Positions 27,248-39,672 are shown, counted from the first letter of the stretch. The stretch is 64,000 nt of DNA from Anaerozeibacter quisquiliarum (GCA_051162045.1 JBISDI010000002.1); one strand, 5' to 3'. Numbers and translations: made by a program. Notes: a model not told the origin generated them from the sequence alone.

Positions 27248-27625
27248 AGGGCGTCCAGAGGGGCGCACCCGACCGCGCCCGGCGGGCGAGGAAGGGAGGG
27301 CGCCAGCCCAATGAGCAAGCGAGCATCCACGCCGGATGGCGTGGGGCGACCATTGCGAATTGAGTGAAGCCCTTTGGCGGGGTCCAGGGGCGGAGCCCTT
27401 GGCGTAACCCCGTAACCCCGCGCCGCCGTATCAAACATTCAAACAAAAGGAACGCAAGGCCGAGTCCAAACGGCGGCGGCGCGGCGTTCCCGATGTCCTA
27501 TCGATGAAGGTGCCGCCCGACGGGCGGCACCTTCATCGATAGGACGAGTCTCCCCTGCGCCGTAAAACCACAGGCCTGCGGTCACCCGCCGCCCGCAACT
27601 TACCGTGCGCAGCCAAATCATACGA
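27248..27625. other. Gene-free stretch with a long perfect palindrome
   Basis: No gene is apparent. At 27495-27545 a perfect 25-bp inverted repeat is separated by only one base; the inner arms are GGTGCCGCCCG and CGGGCGGCACC. It lies between converging genes and could terminate both. The segment GGGGTCCAGGGGCGGAGCCC at about 27379 resembles one near 18240. Confidence 0.6.
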
Positions 27626-28237
27626 TCAGCGCAATACCCTTCGCTGCACGAAATACTTCGTCCAGCTCAGCGCTTCCTTGAGGCGGGCGACCGCGCGGTT
27701 GTGCCACAGGTCGGGGCCGGGCGCGGGATAGGCCGCGACGTCCACGCCCACGTCGGCGCTCAGCCACAGCGCCCGCGTCATGTGGTAGTCGCTGGTCACG
27801 AGCAGCGCGCTCGTAAGGCCCCGTGCCTCCATGATCGAGCGCGCGCCCAGCAGATTCTGTTCGGTGTCAATCGACTGATCCTCGAGATGGATGTGGGATT
27901 CCGGCACCCCGCGCGCGCGCAGGTATTGGGCCATCGCGAAAGCCTCGGTCACAGGCTCGTCGCTCCCGCGCGCCCCGCACACGATGAACTGATCGGCCAG
28001 CTTTTGCTCATAGGCCGCGTAGGCCGTCTCGATCCGGTGCTCGAGCGTGGTGGACAGCTCGCCGTCCGGCATCACGCGCGCGCCCAGCACCACGATGGCG
28101 TCGGCGCGCCTGACGGGATAGCTCGCGCGCGACGCGACGTGCACCACCGCCACCAACGCGCCGCCCGCGATCAGCCCGGCCGCCAACACCCACGATAACA
28201 CCTTCGCCCACGCCCTCTTTTTCTTCGCTTGATTCAA
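27626..28237 (-). CDS. SanA/ElyC/YdcF-family (DUF218) membrane-anchored protein
   Basis: This 203-residue protein has one N-terminal membrane span (VLSWVLAAGLIAGGALVAVV) and an extracytoplasmic DUF218 domain. The conserved strands are ADAIVVLGARVMPDGELS and ALLVTSDYHMTRALWLS, with FIVCGARGSDEPVTEA between. Relatives (SanA, ElyC) affect envelope integrity and vancomycin sensitivity, but the biochemical activity is not settled. The ATG lies 11 nt after the PHP gene, so the two form an operon. Confidence 0.85.
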   Translation of the reverse strand: MNQAKKKRAWAKVLSWVLAAGLIAGGALVAVVHVASRASYPVRRADAIVVLGARVMPDGELSTTLEHRIETAYAAYEQKLADQFIVCGARGSDEPVTEAFAMAQYLRARGVPESHIHLEDQSIDTEQNLLGARSIMEARGLTSALLVTSDYHMTRALWLSADVGVDVAAYPAPGPDLWHNRAVARLKEALSWTKYFVQRRVLR

Positions 28238-28248
28238 TGGTATGACTC

Positions 28249-28938
28249 CTATAATTTCTCAATGACCCGCGCGCGCCCGCTCCTGAGCGCCGCGATCAGC
28301 CCGTCCATGTCGGCGACCGGCCAGGGCAGTTCCATCGCACCGAAGCCCACTTCATCCGCCTTGTGCGCGTCGGCGCCGGCGGTCATCAACGAGCCGTGCC
28401 TGTGCGCCAGCCGCAGCGCCTGCGCATCCCATTCGCTGTGCCCCGCGTGGTGGTGGTGAGCGTTGTAGACCTCGATCGCGTCGTACAGCTCGGGCCGAGG
28501 CCGGAACGGATCGATGTAATATGCCTGGCGGAACGGGTGCGCGTGCGCGAGAAACGCGCCCGCCGCCCGCGTCTCGCGCGCGTACCGTTCGAGGTCCCAC
28601 TCGGCAATGTCGGGATGCGTAAGCAGATATTCTTCACCCAGTCCGTAGGTCAATATCTCCGGCCCGCCTTGGTCGGTTTCCCAGCCGAACAGCACGGCGA
28701 CACCCAACTTGTCGCCCGCTTTCTTGGCCGCGCGGTAACCCTTCATGAGCCAACCGACCCGCTCCGGCCAGGGCAGATTTCGGGGGCTGGTGGTGTTGGC
28801 GTTGAAAAAGTGGTCGGTCACCACGACCAGTCCGTAACCCTGCCCGGCGCAGGCGCGCATCATCGCTTCGGCGCCGTCGCGCCCGCACGCGCTCGATTCG
28901 GCGGTGTGCAGGTGCAGCTGCGCGTAGAACTTGCTCAT
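28249..28938 (-). CDS. PHP-domain metal-dependent phosphoesterase
   Basis: This 229-residue cytoplasmic protein of the PHP superfamily is predicted to hydrolyse a phosphoester with a di- or trinuclear metal site. Metal ligands are visible in QLHLHTAESSACG (two His), VVTDHFF, FLAHAHPFR and GADAHKADEVGFG. Some homologues hydrolyse 3',5'-bisphosphates or histidinol phosphate; the substrate here is unknown. The start at 28938 was chosen for the GGAGAGG ribosome site; the frame extends upstream without one. It is the first gene of a two-gene operon with the SanA-like gene. Confidence 0.85.
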   Translation of the reverse strand: MSKFYAQLHLHTAESSACGRDGAEAMMRACAGQGYGLVVVTDHFFNANTTSPRNLPWPERVGWLMKGYRAAKKAGDKLGVAVLFGWETDQGGPEILTYGLGEEYLLTHPDIAEWDLERYARETRAAGAFLAHAHPFRQAYYIDPFRPRPELYDAIEVYNAHHHHAGHSEWDAQALRLAHRHGSLMTAGADAHKADEVGFGAMELPWPVADMDGLIAALRSGRARVIEKL

Positions 28939-29116
28939 CGATACCCCTCTCCCACCCAGGCAGCCATTCTCGAAAACCCCGGGAGGTCTGGAGGGCCGCA
29001 GCCCTCCATGTTCAATCATTTGTGCTGGCTTTGCCGGTGCAAATGGATTCCCCCAAAGGGCGAGCTTGCCCGCCCGGCGGGGAATTCATTCATGCGGCCG
29101 GACTCGCGTGACCGGC

Positions 29117-30028
29117 TTACAGCCGGATCAGTTCGCCCAGGTGCTGCTCGAACGAACGCGGGCGGAACACCTCCATGCCGTACCCGTGGAAGAAGGTCAT
29201 CTCGCCGAAGTACACCCGGCCGTCTACCTCGTATAGGTCAATACGGATGTGCTTTAGCCCCTTGGACAGCTTGCGCGCCACATCCAGCATCTCGTTTAGG
29301 CACTCGGGCCGCTGAACCTGCCCGTCGTAGCCGGGGTGGCGGTTGAAGATCGCCTGCCGCTCCCAGTTGAGATCGTAGAAGTTGCGTTTGTGGTCCTGAT
29401 AGCGGTCGACGTCCACGATGATGTAGCGCGGCTCGCCGTCAAAGCACAGGATCTTGTAGTCGTAGGGCACCTGCCCGCCCGGCCCCTCGAGAAACTGCTC
29501 GACCAAAATGCGCGGTCGGATGCCCTTATAGGGCCACTCGCGGCTGAGCCGGAACCAGTCGCCGGCCATCCAGCCGGGCAGCCTGCGCTTTTCGCGCTCG
29601 ATCGCTTCGGCCGTTTTGGTGCCGTCCTGGATGATGTTGGTCGACGAGCCGTGCGTACATTTGAGCACGTACTTCTCGGGCAGCGCGTCCCAGTCGATGT
29701 CCTCCGGCCGCTCGTAGCGCGCGATCTCCGGAATCAGGTATTCCTCGCCCACCTGCTCGCGCACGTAGTCGCGCACCGCGAGCTTGTCGACGAAGCCCGG
29801 GTAGCGCTCGTCGCGGTCGTAGAGCTTGATCCACTGCAGCTTTTCGTTGTACAGCGCAGGGCGCTTAAGGTTGAGCCGACGCCCCAGCTTCAGATAGTAT
29901 TGCAGCTTGAGGAACAGCCTGTCGGGCAGCCAATCGAGCAGCCCCCGCCGCGCCAGGCCGCACATCTTGTTGAACAGGAAGACGCGCAGCTTCCACAGGC
30001 CCTTGGGTTCGGTCACCGTCTGCGCCAT
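29117..30028 (-). CDS. TupA-like ATP-grasp protein
   Basis: This 303-residue cytoplasmic protein matches the ATP-grasp group named after TupA, a teichuronopeptide synthesis protein. Recognisable parts are LYNEKLQWIKLYDRDERYP, YVLKCTHGSSTNIIQDG (ATP-binding region), VEQFLEGPGGQVPYDYKILC and the metal-binding IRIDLYEVDGRVYFGEMTFF. It would join a carboxylate to an amine on a cell-surface or capsule glycan. Its ATG is 1 nt from the gltX stop, so it is coexpressed with gltX; the pairing has no obvious functional logic. Confidence 0.85.
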   Translation of the reverse strand: MAQTVTEPKGLWKLRVFLFNKMCGLARRGLLDWLPDRLFLKLQYYLKLGRRLNLKRPALYNEKLQWIKLYDRDERYPGFVDKLAVRDYVREQVGEEYLIPEIARYERPEDIDWDALPEKYVLKCTHGSSTNIIQDGTKTAEAIEREKRRLPGWMAGDWFRLSREWPYKGIRPRILVEQFLEGPGGQVPYDYKILCFDGEPRYIIVDVDRYQDHKRNFYDLNWERQAIFNRHPGYDGQVQRPECLNEMLDVARKLSKGLKHIRIDLYEVDGRVYFGEMTFFHGYGMEVFRPRSFEQHLGELIRL

Positions 30029-30029
30029 G

Positions 30030-31475
30030 TCAAGCCTCCAACTGTGCGATGGCGCGGTCGAGGCGCTTCAGCGTCTCGGCCTTGCCCAGCAGGTACGCGA
30101 TCTCGATCGCGCCGCCGGGCGTTGAAGCCTTGCCCGAAATCGCGATGCGCAGCGGCCACAGCGCCTGCCCGGTCTTCATCTGGAACTGCTCGATCGCCGC
30201 CGTCACCGCCGCGTGAATGCCCGCCTCGCTGAAATCCGCGACGCCCTCGATCACCGGGCGCAGCTTTCTGAGCGAATCGAGCGCCACCGCGGGATCGGTC
30301 TTCATCTTCTTGTGCGTGTAGAGCGCGGTGTCGAACGAGGGCATCTGCGCCAGGAAGTCGACCATGCCGGGGATCTGGCCCAGCACCTCGGTGCGCGTGT
30401 GCAGCAGCTCCGCGATGCGCGCAAAGTCGAATTTCTCGGGGTCGAGCACCTGTTTGAGCCAGGGCGTCGCGCGCTCGAGGAATTCCTCGGGGGGAAGAGC
30501 GCGCATGTACTCGGCGTTGAACCAGGTCAGCTTGTTCATGTCGAAGATCGAGGGCGCCTTGCTCAGACCCTCGAGGTCGAACGCCTGCTCAAGCTCCTCG
30601 AGCGTGAAGAACTCGCGCTCGCTGCGCGGGCTCCAACCGAGCAGCGCGATGAAGTTGATTACGGCGTCGCGCAGGTAACCCTGCTCCATCAGATCCTCGA
30701 ACGAGGGATCGCCGTAGCGCTTGGATAGCTTGCGCGTGGCGTCGCGCATGACCACCGGCAGGTGCACGTAGATCGGCGGCCGCCAACCGAACGACTCGTA
30801 CAGCAGATTGTACTTGGGCGCGCTCGACAGGTACTCGGTGCCGCGCATCACGTGGGTGATGCCCATCGTGTGGTCGTCCACGACGTTGGCGAAGTTGTAG
30901 GTGGGCAGAGCGTCGGCCTTGATCAGCACATTGTCGTCAAGCGTCGCGCAATCCACCTCCACATGGCCGTACAGCGCGTCGTCGAACGACGCCTTGCCGG
31001 CCAGCGGCACATTCTGGCGAATCACGTAGGGCTCGCCCGCATTGAGGCGGCGGCGGACCTCATCCCTGGATAGATGCAGGCAGTGCTTGTCGTACTTGAA
31101 GGTCTCGCCCGCAGCTTCCGCCTGCCTGCGCGCCTCGTCCAGCCGCTCCTTGGTGCAGAAGCAGTAGTACGCGCCGCCCTTTTCCACGAGCTGCTTGGCG
31201 TAGGGCAGGTAGATATCCTTGCGCTGGGTCTGGATGTAGGGGCCGTAGCCGCCGCCCACGTCCGGACCTTCGTCGTACTTGAGCCCCGCCAGCTTAAGCG
31301 ACTGGTAGATCCTGTCCACCGCGCCGGGCACCTCGCGCTCCTGGTCGGTGTCCTCGATGCGCAAGATGAACGCGCCGCCCATCTTGCGCGCGAACAGGTA
31401 GGTGTAAAGCGCCGTGCGCAGGCCGCCCAAGTGCAGATACCCGGTGGGGCTGGGCGCGAAACGGGTGCGTACCAT
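30030..31475 (-). CDS. gltX: Glutamyl-tRNA synthetase
   Basis: This class I synthetase charges tRNA-Glu. The 481-residue protein has the HIGH-like motif FAPSPTGYLHLGGLRTALYT at the N terminus and the KMSKS-like loop KLSKRYG. The C-terminal helical anticodon-binding domain is complete. ATG 31475 has AAGGAG upstream. A TGCTATACT extended -10 lies about 55 nt before the start. The TupA-like gene follows after one base. Confidence 0.96.
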   Translation of the reverse strand: MVRTRFAPSPTGYLHLGGLRTALYTYLFARKMGGAFILRIEDTDQEREVPGAVDRIYQSLKLAGLKYDEGPDVGGGYGPYIQTQRKDIYLPYAKQLVEKGGAYYCFCTKERLDEARRQAEAAGETFKYDKHCLHLSRDEVRRRLNAGEPYVIRQNVPLAGKASFDDALYGHVEVDCATLDDNVLIKADALPTYNFANVVDDHTMGITHVMRGTEYLSSAPKYNLLYESFGWRPPIYVHLPVVMRDATRKLSKRYGDPSFEDLMEQGYLRDAVINFIALLGWSPRSEREFFTLEELEQAFDLEGLSKAPSIFDMNKLTWFNAEYMRALPPEEFLERATPWLKQVLDPEKFDFARIAELLHTRTEVLGQIPGMVDFLAQMPSFDTALYTHKKMKTDPAVALDSLRKLRPVIEGVADFSEAGIHAAVTAAIEQFQMKTGQALWPLRIAISGKASTPGGAIEIAYLLGKAETLKRLDRAIAQLEA

Positions 31476-31525
31476 GGAGATCGACTCCTTCGTGACCGCC
31501 CTTAAGCGGGCGTAAATATAGATTT

Positions 31526-31534
31526 AGTATAGCA
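31526..31534 (-). promoter_or_regulatory. Extended -10 promoter of gltX
   Basis: On the minus strand TGCTATACT lies about 50 nt before the gltX start. The -35 region is weak. Confidence 0.5.
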
Positions 31535-31591
31535 TGCGTCGGTTAACTTATAGGAAAAAAGCGCGGGCGGGCAGAAATTTGTCACGAGTGC

Positions 31592-31621
31592 TTGCAACGG
31601 CGAATCCCTGTATATTATAAT
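31592..31621 (+). promoter_or_regulatory. Promoter placed for a leaderless transcript
   Basis: TTGCAA (31592-31597) and TATAAT (31616-31621) are 18 nt apart. The predicted start of transcription, about 7 nt after the -10, coincides with ATG 31628. No Shine-Dalgarno sequence lies between. Confidence 0.65.
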
Positions 31622-31627
31622 CATCGA

Positions 31628-32500
31628 ATGATGAACACGACCTGGCAAGACAATACCCTGCGTATCGAGGGCGTGGCGCTCGATGCGCGGCTCATGCTGA
31701 TCGACAGCGCGCAATGCTTCACCTGGCGCGAGTATCAGGGCAAGTTCTACAATGTGCTGTACGGCAGCGCGATTTCGGTCGAGCCGCGCCCGGACGGGCT
31801 CGTGCTCTACCCGGTGCGCGAGGATTTGGTCGAGGCCTATGTGCACTACCTCGATCTGCCGCGCGACTATAGCGCGCTTTCGGGCCGCTATGCGGGCTTC
31901 CCCTACGCCGTCATGGCCCTCGAGCGCCTGCCGGGGCTGCGGGTGCTTAATCAGCCTCCCTGGGAGGCGCTGGTCGGCTTCATCCTGTCGGCCAACAACA
32001 ACCTTTCGCGCATCCGGCGGCTGTGCCGGCTGCTGGCGGAGCACTACGGCGAGGCGCATGAGGCGGGCGGCCTGACGCTTAACGCGCTGCCCTCGCCCGA
32101 GGTATTGTCCGGGGTAAGCGAGCAGGCGCTGCGCGCGCTGGGTTTTGGCTATCGCGCGCCGTTCCTGGTGAACACCGCGCGCATGGTGGCGGCCGGCTTC
32201 CCGCTCGGCGAGCTCGATCGCCTGCCCTACGACGAGGCGCACGCGGAACTCACCAAACTCCCCGGCGTCGGCGACAAGGTGGCCGACTGCGTGCTGCTGT
32301 TCGGCTGCAGCCACAGCTCCGCCTTCCCGGTCGACGTGTGGGTCGACCGGCTGACCCGCGCCTGGTTTCCCGAACTCGCGCAGGCCAAGAGCCGCCCGGC
32401 GCTTAAGCGCGCCTCGCGTGCGCTGTTCGGCGAGGACGCGGGCTTGGTGCAGCAGTTCATGTTCCACTGCGCGCGCACGGGGTTAATCCCCGTCAAATAG
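31628..32500 (+). CDS. 8-oxoguanine DNA glycosylase (OGG1-like, HhH-GPD)
   Basis: This base-excision repair enzyme is predicted to remove 8-oxoguanine from DNA and nick the abasic site. The 290-residue protein has an OGG-type N-terminal domain (IDSAQCFTWREYQGKFYNV) and the helix-hairpin-helix LTKLPGVGDKVADCVLLFG. Lys217 (GDKVADC) and Asp236 (FPVDVWVDR) are 19 residues apart, the same spacing as the catalytic Lys249/Asp268 pair of OGG1. Both ATG 31628 and 31631 are possible starts. There is no ribosome site and the promoter sits directly before the ATG. Confidence 0.9.
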   Translation: MMNTTWQDNTLRIEGVALDARLMLIDSAQCFTWREYQGKFYNVLYGSAISVEPRPDGLVLYPVREDLVEAYVHYLDLPRDYSALSGRYAGFPYAVMALERLPGLRVLNQPPWEALVGFILSANNNLSRIRRLCRLLAEHYGEAHEAGGLTLNALPSPEVLSGVSEQALRALGFGYRAPFLVNTARMVAAGFPLGELDRLPYDEAHAELTKLPGVGDKVADCVLLFGCSHSSAFPVDVWVDRLTRAWFPELAQAKSRPALKRASRALFGEDAGLVQQFMFHCARTGLIPVK

Positions 32501-32505
32501 GGCCT

Positions 32506-32520
32506 GCAACCACAGGTTGC
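32506..32520. promoter_or_regulatory. Candidate operator of the XRE-type gene
   Basis: GCAACC-ACA-GGTTGC is a perfect 6-bp inverted repeat. A second related pair, GCAA-TGGG-TTGC, lies at about 32527-32538, just before the -35 of the next gene. Two similar half-site pairs suggest binding by an autoregulatory XRE protein. Confidence 0.45.
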
Positions 32521-32542
32521 CTGATTGCAATGGGTTGCTTGC

Positions 32543-32571
32543 TTGCGGAAGGCAGGCGTTTTTGATATATT
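32543..32571 (+). promoter_or_regulatory. Promoter of the XRE-type gene
   Basis: TTGCGG (32543-32548) and TATATT (32566-32571) are 17 nt apart. Transcription would begin near 32578, 20 nt before the GTG start. Confidence 0.55.
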
Positions 32572-32597
32572 GAAGCCCGTTGAAGGGGGGCTTTTCT

Positions 32598-33371
32598 GTG
32601 TTTTCTGAACGATTGATCGCGCTTCGGCGCAAACAGGGCTGGTCGCAGGAAATGCTGGCCGAGCGGCTGGACGTATCGCGACAGGCAGTCGGCAAGTGGG
32701 AGTCAGGCGGCAGCATGCCCGAGTTGCCCAAACTGATTCAGTTGGCCGATCTGTTCGGCGCAAGCCTCGACGAACTGGTGCTGGGCAAGCCATCGCCCGA
32801 TGCGGGCGCAGGTTCCCTCGACCAGGCTGCGCTGCTCGAGCAGTTGCGTCAGCTTGAGCGCGCCATCGAGCGGCGCGATATCTATGAATACAAGAGCGAA
32901 GCCGCTTTCCTGGGCCTGCCGCTCATCCATGTTAAGTTCTCTCGCTTTTCGGGTCGGCCCGCGGTGGCGCGCGGCGTGATCGCGGTGGGCGATATCGCGC
33001 TGGGCGGCTTCGCACTGGGCGGCATTGCCGCCGGGCTTATCAGCCTTGGCGGGCTGTCGGCGGGGCTCTTGTTGGCGCTGGGCGGCATGGCGCTCGGCGG
33101 CGTCGCCTTCGGCGGCATCGCGGTGGGCGCGCTGGCCATCGGCGGCATGGCGCTCGGCCTGTACTCCATGGGCGGTATGGCTGTGGCGAGGGAACTGGCC
33201 ATCGGCGGCATGGCAGTCGGACGCGTGGCCATCGGCCAGGTCACCGACGGACAATGGACCCTCGACGCCACCGGCGCGTCGCGCGAAATGATCGCCGCGT
33301 TCATCCGCCAGCACAGCCCCAGCATCGGCGAGTGGCCGGCGCGGTTGATGTCGGTCTTTGGGATGGGGTAA
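32598..33371 (+). CDS. XRE-family helix-turn-helix protein with Gly-rich pentapeptide-like repeats
   Basis: This 257-residue protein has an XRE DNA-binding domain at residues 1-60 (LIALRRKQGWSQEMLAERLD, SRQAVGKWESG), a linker helix, then EYKSEAAFLGLPLIHVKFSR. After that come about 16 short repeats of five residues with consensus G-G-x-A-hydrophobic (GGFAL, GGMAL, GGVAF, GGIAV). The repeats could form a beta-solenoid or pack in a membrane. The GTG start at 32598 has a GGGGGG ribosome site; a TTG at 32580 is too early. Similar HTH-plus-repeat proteins occur in Clostridia but I know of no assigned function. Confidence 0.75.
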   Translation: MFSERLIALRRKQGWSQEMLAERLDVSRQAVGKWESGGSMPELPKLIQLADLFGASLDELVLGKPSPDAGAGSLDQAALLEQLRQLERAIERRDIYEYKSEAAFLGLPLIHVKFSRFSGRPAVARGVIAVGDIALGGFALGGIAAGLISLGGLSAGLLLALGGMALGGVAFGGIAVGALAIGGMALGLYSMGGMAVARELAIGGMAVGRVAIGQVTDGQWTLDATGASREMIAAFIRQHSPSIGEWPARLMSVFGMG

Positions 33372-33453
33372 GAACCGTTCAATCGCGGCGGCCATCTGCC
33401 CTTAATTGTCTTTGCCAATTGAAAGCAAGATAGGGGCCGCACGGAGCGTAACC

Positions 33454-35391
33454 TCAGCGCTTCTTTGAGGCGGGACGCCTGGGTGCGCGGGATGGCCTGC
33501 CGCCGCGCGTCGGCGCGGCCCCTCCCCTGCCGGCCTTGGGGCGGCTTGCGCCGCTCTTGCGGGGCGCGCCCCGCTGTCCGGGCCAGCCGCTTTGTCCCGG
33601 CGCAGGCCGCATCTCGCGCACCAGGCAATGCGGACCGGTGCCGATCAGGTCCTGCCGGCCGGCTTTTTTGAGCGCTTCCAGCACCAGCGCGCGGTTCTCC
33701 GGGCGGAAGTACTGCATCAGCGCGCGCTGCATCGCCTTTTCGTGCGGGTCGCGCGCCACGTAAACCCTCTGCATGTCGCGCGGGTCGAGGCCGGTAAAGA
33801 ACATGGCGGTGGACATCGTGCCCGGCGTCGGGTAGAAGTCCTGCACCTGCTCGGGGCGCAGGCCCGATTGCTTCAGGTATTCGGCCAGCGTCACCGCGTC
33901 GTGCAGCGTCGAGCCGGGGTGGCTGGACATCAGGTAGGGCACCAGATATTGCTCGAGCCCCGCGCGCTTATTGGCCTCGCGGTATTGCTGCACGAACCGC
34001 TCGAATACGTCCGCCCCCGGCTTGCCCATCTTGCGCAGCACCGCGCCCGACACATGCTCGGGGGCCACCTTGAGCTGGCCCGACACATGGTTGCGCACCA
34101 GCTCGTCGAGGAACGCGCCGCTCTTGTCCTTGAGCAGATAATCATAGCGGATGCCCGATCGGATGAACACCTTCTTGACCCCGGGCACCGCGCGCAGCGC
34201 GCGCAGCACCGCGATGTAGTCGCCGTGATCGGCGTCCAACTGTTTGCAGGGCTCGGGAAACAGGCATTGCCGGTTCTTGCATGCGCCGTGCGTGAGCTGC
34301 TTCGCGCACGCCGGATGGCGGAAGTTGGCCGTCGGGCCGCCCACGTCGTGGATGTAGCCCTTGAAGTCCTTCATATGCGTGAGCCTAACCGCCTCGGCGA
34401 CCAGCGATTGTCGGCTGCGCGAGGTCACGATGCGTCCCTGATGCATGGTCAGCGCGCAGAAGTTGCACGCGCCGAAGCAGCCGCGCGACGAGGAAAGCGA
34501 AAATTCCACCTCGCCCAGCGCCGGCACGCCGCCCGCCGCATCGTACATCGGGTGCCAGGCGCGCGCGTAGGGCAGCGCGTAGACCCGGTCGAGTTCCTGC
34601 GTCGTGAGCGGCATAGCGGGCGGGTGCTGGCACAGGTAGCGCTTGCCGTGCTGCTGGCACAGCCCCACACCCCGCACGGGGTCCTGCTCGTCGTACTGGA
34701 TCCTGAACGCGCGCGCGTAGGCCGCTTTGTCGTGCGCCACCTCGGCCGCCGAGTCGAGCAAGATGTACCCGTCGATCGGCTCCCTGCGCATCACGCAGGT
34801 GCCGGCGATGCGCGAATCCGCGACGGGCGCGCCGGTTTCAAGGTATTTCGCCGCCTCGACGATCACCCGCTCGCCCATGCCGTACAGCAGCATGTCCGCG
34901 CCGCTGTCGACCAGGACCGAGTTGCGCACCCGGTCGTCCCAATAGTCGTAGTGCGCGAACCGCCGAAGCGACGCCTCCACCCCGCCGATCAGGATGGGCA
35001 CGCCGGAGAAGGCCTCGCGCACGCGGTTGGCGTACACGATCGTCGCGCGATCGGGCCGGCGGCCGGCCACGCCGCCGGGGCTGTAGACGTCCTGACTTCG
35101 AGGCTTGCGGGCGGCGGTGTAGTGGTTGACCATCGAGTCGATCACCCCGCCCGAGATCAAAAAGCCCAGCCGGGGCGCGCCAAAGCGCTTGAAGTCCTCG
35201 GCGGTCGTCCACTTCGGCTGCGGCAGCACGCACACGCGGTAGCCCGCGCGCTCGAGCACCCGCGCGATGATCGCGTGCCCGAACGACGGGTGATCGACGT
35301 AGGCGTCCGCACTGACCAGCACGAAGTCGCAAATCTCCCACCCGCGCGCGTGCATTTCGTCCAAGGTGACCGGGAGAAATCCGTTTGACAT
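33454..35391 (-). CDS. YgiQ family (UPF0313) radical SAM protein
   Basis: This 645-residue protein is predicted to bind a 4Fe-4S cluster and S-adenosylmethionine. The cluster cysteines are in GCFGACNFCALTMHQGR. N-terminal (ICDFVLVSADAYVDHPSFGH) and C-terminal (DFYPTPGTMSTAMFFTGLDP) segments are typical of the YgiQ family, whose reaction is unknown. The last 50 residues are rich in Arg, Lys, Gly and Pro, a basic tail that may bind nucleic acid. The ATG follows the mfd stop by 10 nt and has AAAGGA upstream, so it is the last gene of the lysA-pth-mfd operon. Confidence 0.9.
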   Translation of the reverse strand: MSNGFLPVTLDEMHARGWEICDFVLVSADAYVDHPSFGHAIIARVLERAGYRVCVLPQPKWTTAEDFKRFGAPRLGFLISGGVIDSMVNHYTAARKPRSQDVYSPGGVAGRRPDRATIVYANRVREAFSGVPILIGGVEASLRRFAHYDYWDDRVRNSVLVDSGADMLLYGMGERVIVEAAKYLETGAPVADSRIAGTCVMRREPIDGYILLDSAAEVAHDKAAYARAFRIQYDEQDPVRGVGLCQQHGKRYLCQHPPAMPLTTQELDRVYALPYARAWHPMYDAAGGVPALGEVEFSLSSSRGCFGACNFCALTMHQGRIVTSRSRQSLVAEAVRLTHMKDFKGYIHDVGGPTANFRHPACAKQLTHGACKNRQCLFPEPCKQLDADHGDYIAVLRALRAVPGVKKVFIRSGIRYDYLLKDKSGAFLDELVRNHVSGQLKVAPEHVSGAVLRKMGKPGADVFERFVQQYREANKRAGLEQYLVPYLMSSHPGSTLHDAVTLAEYLKQSGLRPEQVQDFYPTPGTMSTAMFFTGLDPRDMQRVYVARDPHEKAMQRALMQYFRPENRALVLEALKKAGRQDLIGTGPHCLVREMRPAPGQSGWPGQRGAPRKSGASRPKAGRGGAAPTRGGRPSRAPRRPASKKR

Positions 35392-35401
35392 AAGAGTTCC
35401 T

Positions 35402-39091
<3,690 letters not shown>

Positions 39092-39108
39092 AAATCTCCC
39101 CTAAACGA

Positions 39109-39672
39109 TTATAGGCTGGCGAAGGCCGCGGCCTTCGTCACGCCTTCCTTAACCAGCACCTCGATCGCCTGCGCAGCCTTCATGTAGCCGGCGAAAGCAA
39201 TCTCGCGCTCGTCTGCGGTCTCGTAGCGCGTCAGCACGAAATCGGCCAGGTCCCAGCCCTCGGGCGGGCGGCCGATGCCCACGCGCACGCGCGGGAAGTC
39301 GTCCCGGCCGCACAAACCGATGATCGAGCGCATGCCGTTGTGCGTGCCCGCGCTGCCCTGCGCGCGCACGCGCACCTTGCCTAGCGGCAAGTCGACGTCA
39401 TCGTAGGTCACGATCAACCCGCCCGGCTCGGGCTTGTACCAGTTGACCAGCTGCACCACGCTCTCGCCGCTCAGGTTCATATAGGTCTGCGGCTGGCACA
39501 GCGCCACCCGAACGCCCCCGATCATGCCCTCGCCGACCAGCGCCTTACCGCGCGACCGGGTCAGCGCGATCTTGTTGCGCTCGGCCAATATCTCCACCAC
39601 GTCGAACCCGACGTTGTGCCGCGTGCGCCGATACCTCGCCCCGGGATTGCCCAGCCCCACGATGACCACCAT
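39109..39672 (-). CDS. pth: Peptidyl-tRNA hydrolase
   Basis: The enzyme releases tRNA from peptidyl-tRNAs that drop off the ribosome. The 187-residue protein starts MVVIVGLGNPGARYRRTRHN, where HN carries the catalytic His. TYDDVDLPLG supplies the Asp, and GTHNGMRSI and YMNLSG bind substrate. The start at 39672 fits the normal N terminus; an open frame upstream is not part of the family. It lies in the usual pth-mfd pair. Confidence 0.96.
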   Translation of the reverse strand: MVVIVGLGNPGARYRRTRHNVGFDVVEILAERNKIALTRSRGKALVGEGMIGGVRVALCQPQTYMNLSGESVVQLVNWYKPEPGGLIVTYDDVDLPLGKVRVRAQGSAGTHNGMRSIIGLCGRDDFPRVRVGIGRPPEGWDLADFVLTRYETADEREIAFAGYMKAAQAIEVLVKEGVTKAAAFASL

